Below, piece by piece: positions 24,305 through 32,572 of a stretch of 64,000 nucleotides of DNA. Under the pieces are notes generated by a model. It ran no database searches and had not been told where the DNA came from. It saw only the letters and a list, made by a program, of their open reading frames with translations. How positions within the stretch are numbered: the stretch's first letter is position 1; each line of letters opens with the position of its first letter. The translations under genes and the position numbers were made by a program. The DNA is from UMGS1519 sp050951005 (GTDB lineage: Bacteria; Actinomycetota; Coriobacteriia; Coriobacteriales; Eggerthellaceae). The DNA lies in the NCBI GenBank assembly GCA_050951005.1, contig JBMNIP010000002.1:620001-684000 (forward strand), read 5' to 3'.

Positions 24305-25852
24305 TTAGGCGCTCTCGTCCATAAGGGATTGCCGATGCATCTCGGCAAGGGCATGGAGGTTCACCTTTCCCGTTCCTCCAAGGGGCATGTTGTTGAGGAA
24401 ATACACGTACTTCGGTCGCTTGTAAGCGCCCAGCTGCTCTCGGCAGTAATTCCGAAGAGCCTGCGAGTCGATGCCGGAATCGTCGTCTACCACAAGGAAA
24501 GCTGCCATGGCCTGTCCCCATTTCGGGTCAGGCACGCCAATGACTTCAACGTCGAGAACGTTATCGCTCATGGCGTAGATGCAATCCCTGACTTCCTGCG
24601 GATAGATATTCTCGCCACCGGAGATGATCATTCCCCCACGGCGTCCGCGCACGTGCAGGTATCCATGCGCATCGATGAACCCCATGTCATCTGAATGGAG
24701 CCAGCCGCCGGAAAGCACATGCTCGTTCAATTCCGGCCGATTCCCGTAACCATGCATCATTCCGTATGACCGGATAACGATTTCTCCGGTTTCGCCGATA
24801 TCGCATTCAGTGCCATCGTCCCGGACAACCCGAACGCTTGCCCCCAGAAGCGGCTTGCCAACCGTTCCCAGAAGCTCGTCGTCGTAGTGGTCCGAATCGT
24901 TCAACAACGTGACCATGCCCAGAGACTCGGTCATGCCGTAGCCTTGGTTGAATTTGCATCCGAACGCGCGGCGGCACCGTTCAAGCAGCTCGGGACTGAC
25001 TGCAGACGATCCGTACGAGACAATCCGGAGGCTCGTCAAGTCGAGCTTTGGATTAACGATGGCCTCATGCAACAGCCGCTGGATCACGATGGGAATGAAC
25101 CCGCCGCGCGTAACCCGGTATTGGGATATCTTCTTTGCCACTTCTTGTGCATGGGTTTCATGCGACACGATTGTCGTCGCTTGGGCGACCAGCGAATCGA
25201 GGACAGCGACAAAACCGGCAACGTGATAGAAGGGAAACGTTAGAAGCAGCACGTCATTGCGCTCCCAGTCGATGGCCTGTGCCGTTACGAGGCCTTGCAT
25301 CACCACGCCCTCATTCGTATGAATGACGCTTTTCGGCGTGGAGGTCGTTCCGCTGGTGAAGAACTCGATGGCGGCGTCGTCGCTTTTGCCCGGATGCACA
25401 CACAGGTCAAGGCGGTTCACCGAGGCGATGTCCTGATACCGATCGCAATCCGATGCGGGCTCCTCGTCCTCAAGCAAGATGATCGGGCATTCGACAACTT
25501 CCTCGAATTTCTCGGCCTCGCATCCTTTTCGGGTCTCAAGAAACAGCGCTTTCACATTGCCTTCGGTCACCAGATTGCCGACAACCTTCGGCGACCAAAG
25601 CGCATTGTAGAGTTCCAGCACCGCACCGATCAGATTCGACGCATAGAGCAATTCGACAAGTTCGATACGGTTCTGCGAAAACGCCCCGATATGGTCTCCA
25701 GGACGCACGCCGTAATCATTCTGCAAAGCTGCTGCCACATGGTGGGAACGGACCCATAAATCGTTGTAAGTCACATGGGAATGGTCGTCGTAGAAAGCGA
25801 TCTTCTCGGGATTGCGATAGCATGCGGTATCGAATATGTCGGCTACTCTCAT
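24305..25852 (-). CDS. AMP-forming acyl-CoA synthetase (second copy)
   Basis: A 515-residue ANL ligase that forms a CoA ester through an adenylate. The P-loop TSGTTSTPKS is at 166-175, the YGMTE motif in KFNQGYGMTESLG, the hinge in GGWLHSDDMG (where the usual TGD is HSDD), and the catalytic lysine in GGTGKVNLHAL (K496). AAGGAG lies 7 bases before the ATG at 25852. It begins the leftward acyl-CoA gene series and faces a divergent TetR gene across a gap with a clean inverted repeat at 25932-25952, so it is probably repressed by that protein. It shares only general motifs with the ligase at 3133, so the two likely differ in substrate. Confidence 0.87.
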   Translation of the reverse strand: MRVADIFDTACYRNPEKIAFYDDHSHVTYNDLWVRSHHVAAALQNDYGVRPGDHIGAFSQNRIELVELLYASNLIGAVLELYNALWSPKVVGNLVTEGNVKALFLETRKGCEAEKFEEVVECPIILLEDEEPASDCDRYQDIASVNRLDLCVHPGKSDDAAIEFFTSGTTSTPKSVIHTNEGVVMQGLVTAQAIDWERNDVLLLTFPFYHVAGFVAVLDSLVAQATTIVSHETHAQEVAKKISQYRVTRGGFIPIVIQRLLHEAIVNPKLDLTSLRIVSYGSSAVSPELLERCRRAFGCKFNQGYGMTESLGMVTLLNDSDHYDDELLGTVGKPLLGASVRVVRDDGTECDIGETGEIVIRSYGMMHGYGNRPELNEHVLSGGWLHSDDMGFIDAHGYLHVRGRRGGMIISGGENIYPQEVRDCIYAMSDNVLDVEVIGVPDPKWGQAMAAFLVVDDDSGIDSQALRNYCREQLGAYKRPKYVYFLNNMPLGGTGKVNLHALAEMHRQSLMDESA

Positions 25853-25931
25853 TTCGATCTCCTTGCTTCGAGTTGCGCTTCAGGCATTCCCTTGAAGCAA
25901 TTTCAGCGTACCGAGCAAGGTTTTCCGAATA

Positions 25932-25952
25932 CAGAAACAAAATCGGTTTCTG
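25932..25952. promoter_or_regulatory. Operator candidate between the ligase and divergent tetR
   Basis: CAGAAAC and GTTTCTG form a perfect inverted repeat with a 7-base spacer (AAAATCG), about 80 bases from the ligase start and 67 from the tetR start. A TATACT box (25976-25981) for the rightward gene lies just beside it. Binding by the TetR protein at 26019 is inferred from position. Confidence 0.55.
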
Positions 25953-26018
25953 CATAGGTATCGCTCTATTGCATGTATACTTTCTATAGGTTACAGAGCT
26001 AAAGCGACGGAGGTCCGG

Positions 26019-26645
26019 ATGGGAAGGGTCCAAGAGGGGATAGATACCCGCAATCGTCTCGCCGACGCTTTGCTGGATATGTGCAAGCACGAGAATCCTG
26101 CAAAAATCAAGGTCATCGACCTTTGCCGGCATGCGCAAGTCGAGCGGCAAACGTTCTACCATCATTTTTCCGATATCTACGCGTTAGCCGAATTTACCTA
26201 TGACCGAGAGGTCACAAGGCTTCTGGAACGGGAAAACATCTGGGAAAGCATCGTCGAGGAGGACCCGCGCGAACATTCCATCCACATACTGAAAATCCTC
26301 GAAGATTCTGATACCGAGTTGAAAAACCTGCTCTTCTTCTATTCCTCCCGCAATCAGCACGGGCATTTCTTCGACTTGGTGCAATGCAACCTGATGAACG
26401 GGCTCATGCGCGCCCTTCTCGAAGCCGAAATCAACCGCGAACGGGCAAGCCGCATCGTCAAGCTGCAATCGATTGAAATCTCGGCAGTGGTGGTCAGCTG
26501 GCTGCGCAAGGATATCGACGAGAGCGCTGAAGACCTGGTCGATTACATCATGAATACGATTGACGACATCGTGGAGGGTGAGAAAAGACGGCTTACTGCC
26601 CCGAAGCGCAAGGCAGGATCGGTCTCGTGCACCAAGCCGGCGTGA
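26019..26645 (+). CDS. TetR-family transcriptional regulator (divergent from ligase)
   Basis: A 208-residue regulator. The HTH is KIKVIDLCRHAQVERQTFYHHF at about residues 29-50, ending in the typical TFYHHF. The C-terminal domain is helical and mixed-charge, similar to the DhaS/TetR_C type. The ATG at 26019 follows a GGAGGTCCGG site. It faces the acyl-CoA ligase at 25852, a usual setting for a local repressor that responds to the acid or its CoA ester. Its C-terminus ends in a basic, poorly structured tail. It converges with the LysR gene. Confidence 0.87.
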   Translation: MGRVQEGIDTRNRLADALLDMCKHENPAKIKVIDLCRHAQVERQTFYHHFSDIYALAEFTYDREVTRLLERENIWESIVEEDPREHSIHILKILEDSDTELKNLLFFYSSRNQHGHFFDLVQCNLMNGLMRALLEAEINRERASRIVKLQSIEISAVVVSWLRKDIDESAEDLVDYIMNTIDDIVEGEKRRLTAPKRKAGSVSCTKPA

Positions 26646-26783
26646 TAGCAGGCGCTCTGTGTTTGCCGCACTGATGCGGCCTTCCATTTCGGATATGAGC
26701 GCATCCTGCGCAAACCATATGCGGAAGACGCCGGGCAGCACCGTTGTCCGTCCCGAAACGGGACTGCAGACCGGTTGACTGCA

Positions 26784-27692
26784 CTATCCGTTGGCAGATG
26801 TTCCCGTCAGCCAGTCGGATTCCTGTGCAAGCTGCAGCATCTCGCGCAGCTGCGGCGAATGCCAACGCTCTTTGCGGATGGCCACGATCAGATCGTAGGC
26901 ATCGGGCGCGAAATCCGTTGACAGGGCTACCATCCGCCCTGTTGCCAATTCGTCTGCCAGTGCATATTCCGGCAGATAGCAAACCCCGTCGGTCATCAGT
27001 ACCAGTTGCTTGATGGCATGGCTGCTCTGCACCTTGCAGCGGTGGCGCAGCACCAAGCCCGCAGCGTTCATCATGGTATGGAGCGCCTGATGGTACACGC
27101 TGATCTCCTCGGTCATGATAAGCGGCACCGAGGAAAGGTCATCGAGCGTGACCTTGCGTTTCTTTGCAAGCGGGTTGGACGGCGTCGTGGCGAACAGCAC
27201 ACGGGCCGATTTGGTCTGGACCACATCGAGTGACGAATAGTCGTAGGCCTGCGCAAAGCATACCGCCATATCCAGGCGGTTCTCCGTGAGCATCCGGTGC
27301 AGCTCCAGGGAAGAGGCGGTGAAGAACTCGAGGTTGACCAGGGGCAGCTTGGCAGAAAATGCGCTTACCAGCTTCAGGAAATCGGAGTAGAGCAGGGATT
27401 CGATAACCCCTACGCGCAGGGTACCGGTAATGGCATCCGTTCCCGTACGCAGTGTTTCCATCTCCAGCTGCACATCCTGCATCTCCTGCGCCAGCGGCAG
27501 GAACTGCCGTCCGAATTCGGTCAGCTCCACCGATGAGTTGTTGCGCGTGAGCAGCGGACCTCCCATTTCCCGTTCCAGCTGGTGAAGCTGGGTCGTGACG
27601 GTGGACTGGGCATAGCCCAGCGCCTCGGCCGCCCGGGAGAACTGCCCGAGCTCGACGATCTTCAAGAAGGTCGAAATGTTTCGTAACTCCAC
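26784..27692 (-). CDS. LysR-family transcriptional regulator
   Basis: A 302-residue activator-type protein. The N-terminal winged helix reads ELRNISTFLKIVELGQFSRAAEALGYAQSTVTTQLHQLEREMG, shown here by its key parts FSRAAEALGYAQSTVTTQL; the rest is the periplasmic-binding-like effector domain. I chose the GTG at 27692 because AGGGG lies 8 bases upstream and the protein then starts VELRN as in most LysR proteins; a GTG at 27701 overlaps the ribosome site. It is divergent from the 2Fe-2S/FAD operon at 27834 across 140 bases that hold two LysR-type boxes, so it should control that operon and itself. Confidence 0.9.
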   Translation of the reverse strand: MELRNISTFLKIVELGQFSRAAEALGYAQSTVTTQLHQLEREMGGPLLTRNNSSVELTEFGRQFLPLAQEMQDVQLEMETLRTGTDAITGTLRVGVIESLLYSDFLKLVSAFSAKLPLVNLEFFTASSLELHRMLTENRLDMAVCFAQAYDYSSLDVVQTKSARVLFATTPSNPLAKKRKVTLDDLSSVPLIMTEEISVYHQALHTMMNAAGLVLRHRCKVQSSHAIKQLVLMTDGVCYLPEYALADELATGRMVALSTDFAPDAYDLIVAIRKERWHSPQLREMLQLAQESDWLTGTSANG

Positions 27693-27710
27693 GCGAATCA
27701 CCCCTAGTGA

Positions 27711-27759
27711 TTCAATTTTACCGAATTATGCGTTCTAATATTTCAATTTTACAGAATTA
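27711..27759. promoter_or_regulatory. Two LysR-type boxes, 31 bases apart
   Basis: TTCAATTTTACCGAATTA at 27711-27728 and TTCAATTTTACAGAATTA at 27742-27759 differ at one of 18 positions. Each contains the LysR pattern T-N11-A with TTC/GAA arms. The start-to-start distance of 31 bases is three helical turns, so two dimers could sit on one face of the DNA. They lie between the LysR start and the redox operon. Confidence 0.7.
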
Positions 27760-27833
27760 CCAACCGCGCGTTTAATAAAACCCAGAACAAGCCGGCGCTT
27801 CCGTCGGGAATACGAAAGAGAAAGGAAGAGGCC

Positions 27834-28163
27834 ATGAGGATCGAACAGCACCCGATCATCGAAGATTACGGGAAAGGCAAGCAGATCGGCTTCACCTTCG
27901 ACGGCAAGCAGATGGTCGGCTATGAAGGCGAGAGCATCGCGGCCGCCCTGCACGCTGACGGCGTGATGACCCATCGCTACACCGCGAAACAGCACAAGCC
28001 GCGCGGGGTGTTCTGCTGCATCGGCCGCTGCACCGACTGCGTGATGGTGGTCAACGGCCAGCCCAACGTGCGCACCTGCATCACCCCGTTGACCGAAGGC
28101 GTGGACGTGCGCACCCAATACGGAGTGCAAACCCTTGAGCAACTGAAGGAGAGCGAGAAATGA
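27834..28163 (+). CDS. 2Fe-2S ferredoxin-like subunit of a flavin oxidoreductase
   Basis: A 109-residue protein with the Fer2_4 pattern found in the small subunit of opine, D-hydroxyproline and HcnA-type dehydrogenases and in the N-terminus of sarcosine oxidase alpha. Cysteines at 61/62, 66, 69 and 82 (GVFCCIGRCTDCVM, then VRTC) give the plant-type cluster spacing. AAAGGAAGAGGCC precedes the ATG at 27834. The stop overlaps the start of the FAD subunit at 28160 by ATGA, so the two are coupled and probably bound as a complex. It should pass electrons between the flavin centres. Confidence 0.87.
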   Translation: MRIEQHPIIEDYGKGKQIGFTFDGKQMVGYEGESIAAALHADGVMTHRYTAKQHKPRGVFCCIGRCTDCVMVVNGQPNVRTCITPLTEGVDVRTQYGVQTLEQLKESEK

Positions 28164-29740
28164 AACGCTATGAGATGATTGTCATCGGCGCCGGTCCGGC
28201 GGGCCTGTGCGCCGCAATCGAGGCGGCGCGCCTCGGTATGGACGTAGTCGTCTTCGACGAGAATGCCCGCCCGGGCGGCCAGCTGTTCAAGCAGATCCAC
28301 AAGTTCTTCGGCTCCAAGGAGCACCATGCGAAAGAACGCGGATTCCATATCGGCGAAGACTTGCTGGCAGAGGCCCGCGAAGCCGGTGTCACCGTTTTCC
28401 TGAATGCCACCGTCATGGGCATCTACGACGAGAAGGAAGTCCTGGTGAAGATGGACGATTCCGTCGTCCATTTCAAGGCGGATGCGGTGATCATCGCCAC
28501 GGGTGCGGCCGAGAACATGATCCCCTTCAAGGGCTGGGACAAGCCGGGCGTCATCGGAGCCGGCGCCGCCCAGGCACTGATGAACCTCCAAGGCGTCATG
28601 CCGGGCCAGCGCGTGTTGATGGTCGGATCCGGGAACGTCGGCCTGGTGGTTTCGTTCCAGCTGCTGCAAGCCGGCTGCGAACTTGCCGCCGTAATCGACG
28701 CCGCCCCGCGTATCGGCGGATACGGCGTCCACGCATCGAAGGTGGCGCGCACGGGCGTACCGCTTCTGACCCGGCATACCGTGGTCGAGGCGCTTGGCGA
28801 AGATCGGGTAGAAGGCGCGGTCATCGCCGAGGTCGACGATCGGTTCCAGCCGATTCCCGGTACCGAGCAGACGCTCGACGTCGATACCATCTGCATCGCC
28901 GTCGGCCTGTCACCCATGAGCCAGCTAGCCGATACGGCCGGATGCGATATGGAATTCGCCCCGCGCCGCGGCGGGAACATCCCGGTGGTGGACGAGTACG
29001 GCGAAACCTCCATCCCCGGCATCTACTGCGCTGGCGATGTAGCAGGCATCGAAGAGGCCACGTCGGCCATGATCCTCGGGCGCATCGCAAGCATCCACGC
29101 CGCCTGGCGGGCCGGATACCTGCCCGACGCCGAGTTCGAAACCCGCATCGCAGGCTACCATCGCTCCATCGGCCAGCTTCGCCAAGGCATGTTCGCCCCC
29201 AAGAACCGCGGCCGCACCGATATGACCGAAACCGACGAGGGCTACCCCCTGTCGCAAAGCCTGCTGAAAAACGGGTACATGACCGAAGAGGAACTGAAGA
29301 GCTTCCCCGCTGCTACCGCGCCGCATAAGGGCATCCATCCGGTAATCGAATGCACGCAGAACATCCCGTGCAACCCCTGCCAGGATGCCTGCCGCTTCGG
29401 CTGCATTTCCGTGGGCACCAACATCGTGAAGCTGCCGGAGGTGGAACCGGATGCCAAGTGCACAGGCTGCGGCATGTGTGTGGCCGCCTGCTCCGGGCAG
29501 GCCATCTTCCTGGTGAACGAGGATTTCGAGCCGGGATACGCCTCCATCGGCCTGCCCTACGAGTTCGTGCCGCTACCCGAAGCCGGGCAGAAGGGCACCG
29601 CACTCGACCGGTCCGGCAAGCCGGTCTGCGACGCCGAGGTGGTATCCGTGAAGAACACGAAGGCCATGGATAAGACGCCGCTGCTCACCATGAAAGTACC
29701 CGTCGAATACGCATCGAGCGCTCGCTTCTACCGAGCCTGA
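28160..29740 (+). CDS. FAD-dependent oxidoreductase with C-terminal Fe-S domain
   Basis: A 526-residue subunit. The N-terminal dinucleotide motif GAGPAG is at residues 10-15, a second Rossmann motif GSGNVG lies near 157, and the GIYCAGDVAG motif near 295 closes the pyridine nucleotide-disulphide type fold. A C-terminal addition of about 130 residues carries CTQNIPCNPCQDACRFGC and CTGCGMCVAACSG, sufficient for 4Fe-4S binding. The core is like HcnB or the alpha subunit of D-hydroxyproline dehydrogenase; the extra ferredoxin-like tail is less common and suggests an anaerobic electron outlet. It is coupled to the 2Fe-2S gene by a 4-base overlap. Confidence 0.87.
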   Translation: MKRYEMIVIGAGPAGLCAAIEAARLGMDVVVFDENARPGGQLFKQIHKFFGSKEHHAKERGFHIGEDLLAEAREAGVTVFLNATVMGIYDEKEVLVKMDDSVVHFKADAVIIATGAAENMIPFKGWDKPGVIGAGAAQALMNLQGVMPGQRVLMVGSGNVGLVVSFQLLQAGCELAAVIDAAPRIGGYGVHASKVARTGVPLLTRHTVVEALGEDRVEGAVIAEVDDRFQPIPGTEQTLDVDTICIAVGLSPMSQLADTAGCDMEFAPRRGGNIPVVDEYGETSIPGIYCAGDVAGIEEATSAMILGRIASIHAAWRAGYLPDAEFETRIAGYHRSIGQLRQGMFAPKNRGRTDMTETDEGYPLSQSLLKNGYMTEEELKSFPAATAPHKGIHPVIECTQNIPCNPCQDACRFGCISVGTNIVKLPEVEPDAKCTGCGMCVAACSGQAIFLVNEDFEPGYASIGLPYEFVPLPEAGQKGTALDRSGKPVCDAEVVSVKNTKAMDKTPLLTMKVPVEYASSARFYRA

Positions 29741-29754
29741 AGGAAGGGATAGCC

Positions 29755-30087
29755 ATGATCAAGATGGTACGCACCGCACCGACGGAAGATTTCGTCCCCC
29801 AACCCGATGACGACCTGATCATCTGTCGTTGCGAAGAGGTGACGAAGGGCGAGATCCGCCGCGCCGTCCACGACGGGCTGCATACGACCAATGAGGTGAA
29901 GCGTTGGCTGCGTTGCGGCATGGGCCTGTGCCAGGGCCAGACCTGCCAGAGGAACTTCCAGAACATCATCGCCCGCGAACTCGGCTGCTCCGTCGGCGAC
30001 TTGGGCAAGATCACCGGCCGCAGCCCTGCGCGCCCCGTGGTGATCGGCACCTTCGCCAACGAGAAAACGAATCTGAAGGAGGACTGA
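29755..30087 (+). CDS. BFD-like 2Fe-2S protein
   Basis: A 110-residue protein with the bacterioferritin-associated-ferredoxin-type domain: CRC at residues 24-26 and CGMGLC at 54-59, followed by another cysteine in GQTC. In related operons this domain is either fused to the C-terminus of the FAD subunit or encoded separately, as here, and it bridges FAD sites. GGAAGGGATAGCC precedes the ATG at 29755. It sits 14 bases after the FAD subunit and 3 bases before the DAO-type flavoprotein, so it is surely in the same transcript. Confidence 0.85.
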   Translation: MIKMVRTAPTEDFVPQPDDDLIICRCEEVTKGEIRRAVHDGLHTTNEVKRWLRCGMGLCQGQTCQRNFQNIIARELGCSVGDLGKITGRSPARPVVIGTFANEKTNLKED

Positions 30088-30090
30088 CCC

Positions 30091-31230
30091 ATGACCGCAG
30101 AAACGAAGAGCGCATCGGTCATCATCATCGGCGGCGGCATCGTGGCCTGCGCTACCGCCTACAACCTGGCAAAGCGCGGCATGACCGACGTCATCGTACT
30201 CGAGCGCACCGAGATCGGAAACGGCGGATCGTGCCGGAACGCCGGCGGCGTGCGCCAGTCTGCCCGCGATGTCCGCGAGCTGCCGTTGGCCATGTACGCC
30301 GTCGGCAATATCTGGCCGACACTATCCGAAGAGCTGGGATGCGACGTGGAATACGTGCAGCAAGGCAACCTGCGCCTGGGCCTGACCGAAGCCCACCGCG
30401 ATACGTTGGTCAAGCATGTGGAGAAGTCGACGAAAGTCGGGCTCGATGTCTGGATGGTTTCCGGCGACGAGGCGCGTGAAATCTGCCCTCCCATGAGCAA
30501 GGAAGTCCTCTGCGCCAGCTGGTGCCCCACCGATGGGCATGCCAACCCGCTGAAGACGACGCTCGCGTACTATCAGCGCGCCCTGGCCCTGGGTGTCACC
30601 TTCATCACCGGCGTCACGGTGACCGGCATTCGCAAGGTACGGGGCGAAGCCCGCATCGTGGAAACCGATGACGGCGATTACGAGGCCGACCGCATCGTGC
30701 TGTGCGCCGGATACGAATCACGCGCCATCGCCAATACCGTCGGCATCGACATCCCCGTGGAAAAGCAGACCAACGAGGTGCTGGTCACCGAGATGTGCCC
30801 GCATTCCTTCGACGTGATGATCGGCGTGGCAGGCGGCGAGTTCTACGGCGGACAAACGGTGCACGGATCGTTCGTGCTGGGCGGCAACAGCGGCCTGCAA
30901 CCATATATGTCCAACCACCGCCGTTTCTCCACCGACGCCGTGACCGCCCCCTCGATCTCCCGCGGCATCCTGAAGTACTTCCCTTCGCTTGCCGACGTGA
31001 AGATCGTCCGCACCTGGGCGGGTTTCTACGACGCCTGCGCGGACGTGGTGCCGGTCATCGACAACATCGACGAGGTTCCCGGCCTGACCGTGGCATTCGG
31101 CTTCAGCGGCCACGGCTTCGGCATAGCGCCGGCAACGGGTCTGGCGGTAAGCGAATTGGTGCTCGACGGCGACTCGCACACGATCGACGTCTCGCAGCTG
31201 AACTACGACCGCTTCCACGCGAAGGGCTAG
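30091..31230 (+). CDS. DAO-type FAD oxidoreductase (catalytic subunit)
   Basis: A 379-residue flavoprotein with the glycine oxidase/DAO fold. The FAD motif GGGIVACATAYNLAKRG lies at residues 12-28, followed by RNAGGVRQSARD, a motif typical of HcnC, sarcosine oxidase beta and D-hydroxyproline dehydrogenase beta. GFSGHGFGIAPATG near the C-terminus completes the FAD site. AAGGAGG precedes the ATG at 30091. With the three preceding subunits it should form a membrane-associated or soluble dehydrogenase that oxidises a secondary amine or imino acid such as proline, hydroxyproline, sarcosine or an opine. The specific amine is not readable. Confidence 0.88.
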   Translation: MTAETKSASVIIIGGGIVACATAYNLAKRGMTDVIVLERTEIGNGGSCRNAGGVRQSARDVRELPLAMYAVGNIWPTLSEELGCDVEYVQQGNLRLGLTEAHRDTLVKHVEKSTKVGLDVWMVSGDEAREICPPMSKEVLCASWCPTDGHANPLKTTLAYYQRALALGVTFITGVTVTGIRKVRGEARIVETDDGDYEADRIVLCAGYESRAIANTVGIDIPVEKQTNEVLVTEMCPHSFDVMIGVAGGEFYGGQTVHGSFVLGGNSGLQPYMSNHRRFSTDAVTAPSISRGILKYFPSLADVKIVRTWAGFYDACADVVPVIDNIDEVPGLTVAFGFSGHGFGIAPATGLAVSELVLDGDSHTIDVSQLNYDRFHAKG

Positions 31231-31371
31231 CCTGACTCCCGAAGGTTCTGCCCGGTGAAATACCGCATCCGCAACACGATGTACACGCAACCGAAAGCCG
31301 CCGTTCAACTGATTGAAACGTTCGCTTCCTACGATAGATGCACATCCATCCCCCCCACGAAAGGATTCCCC

Positions 31372-32514
31372 ATGAGCGATTATCCCGAAGTCGATTTCCT
31401 GTACCTGAGCGAGCCGGACATGATCGAGGCCGGCGTGACCGATGTCCTGGCCTGCACCGATTGCATGGAGGAGGTCGTGAAGCTGCTCGATATCGGCGAC
31501 TACCGCATGGGCGGCGAGAACGGCAACTCCCACGGCTGCATGATCCAGTTCCCCAAGGAAGAGCTGTTCCCCGGCATGCCGGTCGACGGCCCCGACCGCC
31601 GCTTCATGTGCATGCCCGCCTATCTCGGTGGCTCATTCGCCATGGCGGGCGTGAAGTGGTACGGATCGAACGTGGAGAACCGCAAGCTCGGCCTGCCCCG
31701 TTCCATCCTGATGGTCACGCTGAACGACAAGGACACGGGCGCCCCGGTGGCCCACATGTCCGCCAACCTGCTGAGCGCCCATCGCACCGCCGCCATCCCC
31801 GGCGTGGGCGTGAAGCACCTGGCGCGCCAGGATGCCAAGGTGCTGGGCATCGTCGGCCCCGGCTTCATCAACTCCATCACCATCAAGACCTTCGCCGCGC
31901 TGCGCCCGACGCTCGACACGCTGAAGATCAAGGGGCGCGGGCGTGCCTCCATCGACCGATGCATCGCCTATGTGAAGGAGAACGTCCCGCAGTTCAAGAA
32001 CATCGTCGTCTGCGACACGCTGGAAGAATGCGTCCGCGACTCCGACATCTTGAGCTTCGCCACGTCCACGCCTACCGGCGGCCAGGAGAACTACCCGTTC
32101 TTCGAGCCGGAATGGGTGAAGCCCGGCGCGCTGCTGTGCGGCATGGGGGCCATGAACACGACTAAGGAGCTGATTGCCGACCCGTCCACCAAGCTGGTCG
32201 TGGACAACATGGGCCTGTACGACGCCTGGGCGGAGGAATACCCCTACCCCACATTCGACACCTGGTTCCTGATCGGCAGCAAGTTCACCGACATGATCCA
32301 CGACGGCGAGCTGACGCGCGACCGCATCGAGAACATCGGTGCCATCTGCGCAGGCAAGGCGCCGGGGCGCGCAAGCGACGACCAGATCATCATCTACTCC
32401 ATCGGCGGCATGCCGGTCGAGGATGTGGCCTGGGGGAAGACCGTCTACGAGAAAGCCGTCGAGAAAGGCATCGGCACCCGATTGAAACTGTGGGACAAAC
32501 CGTATCTGTACTAA
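31372..32514 (+). CDS. Ornithine cyclodeaminase/mu-crystallin-family protein (tyramine oxidase subunit B-like)
   Basis: A 380-residue NAD(P)-binding protein. The Rossmann motif GIVGPGFINS follows AHRTAA in the family order (SAHRTAAIPGVGVKHLA, then KVLGIVGPG). Members include ketimine reductases, ornithine cyclodeaminase, alanine dehydrogenase and the protein annotated as tyramine oxidase subunit B, to which the long N-terminus is closest by eye. AAAGGA precedes the ATG at 31372; a longer frame to 31255 is not supported. As the last gene before a perfect terminator, it belongs with the dehydrogenase operon. A likely role is reduction or recycling of the imine made by the upstream flavoprotein. 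Confidence 0.82.
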   Translation: MSDYPEVDFLYLSEPDMIEAGVTDVLACTDCMEEVVKLLDIGDYRMGGENGNSHGCMIQFPKEELFPGMPVDGPDRRFMCMPAYLGGSFAMAGVKWYGSNVENRKLGLPRSILMVTLNDKDTGAPVAHMSANLLSAHRTAAIPGVGVKHLARQDAKVLGIVGPGFINSITIKTFAALRPTLDTLKIKGRGRASIDRCIAYVKENVPQFKNIVVCDTLEECVRDSDILSFATSTPTGGQENYPFFEPEWVKPGALLCGMGAMNTTKELIADPSTKLVVDNMGLYDAWAEEYPYPTFDTWFLIGSKFTDMIHDGELTRDRIENIGAICAGKAPGRASDDQIIIYSIGGMPVEDVAWGKTVYEKAVEKGIGTRLKLWDKPYLY

Positions 32515-32526
32515 GCAGAGGGAATC

Positions 32527-32552
32527 GGGAGGCGGCTTGCAAGCCGCCTCCC
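32527..32552 (+). terminator. Perfect hairpin terminator of the redox operon
   Basis: The 26-base palindrome forms a 12-base stem (GGGAGGCGGCTT against its complement) and is followed by TTATT. It lies 12 bases after the cyclodeaminase-like gene and 20 bases before the NDH-2-like gene, which thus needs its own promoter or read-through. Confidence 0.82.
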
Positions 32553-32572
32553 TTATTCGATAGGAGCACGCT

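Noticed and set aside
28207..29328. 373-residue plus-strand frame in another phase of the FAD/4Fe-4S gene
   Set aside because: Arg-rich translation typical of a shifted frame in GC-rich coding sequence; the in-frame protein has all motifs.
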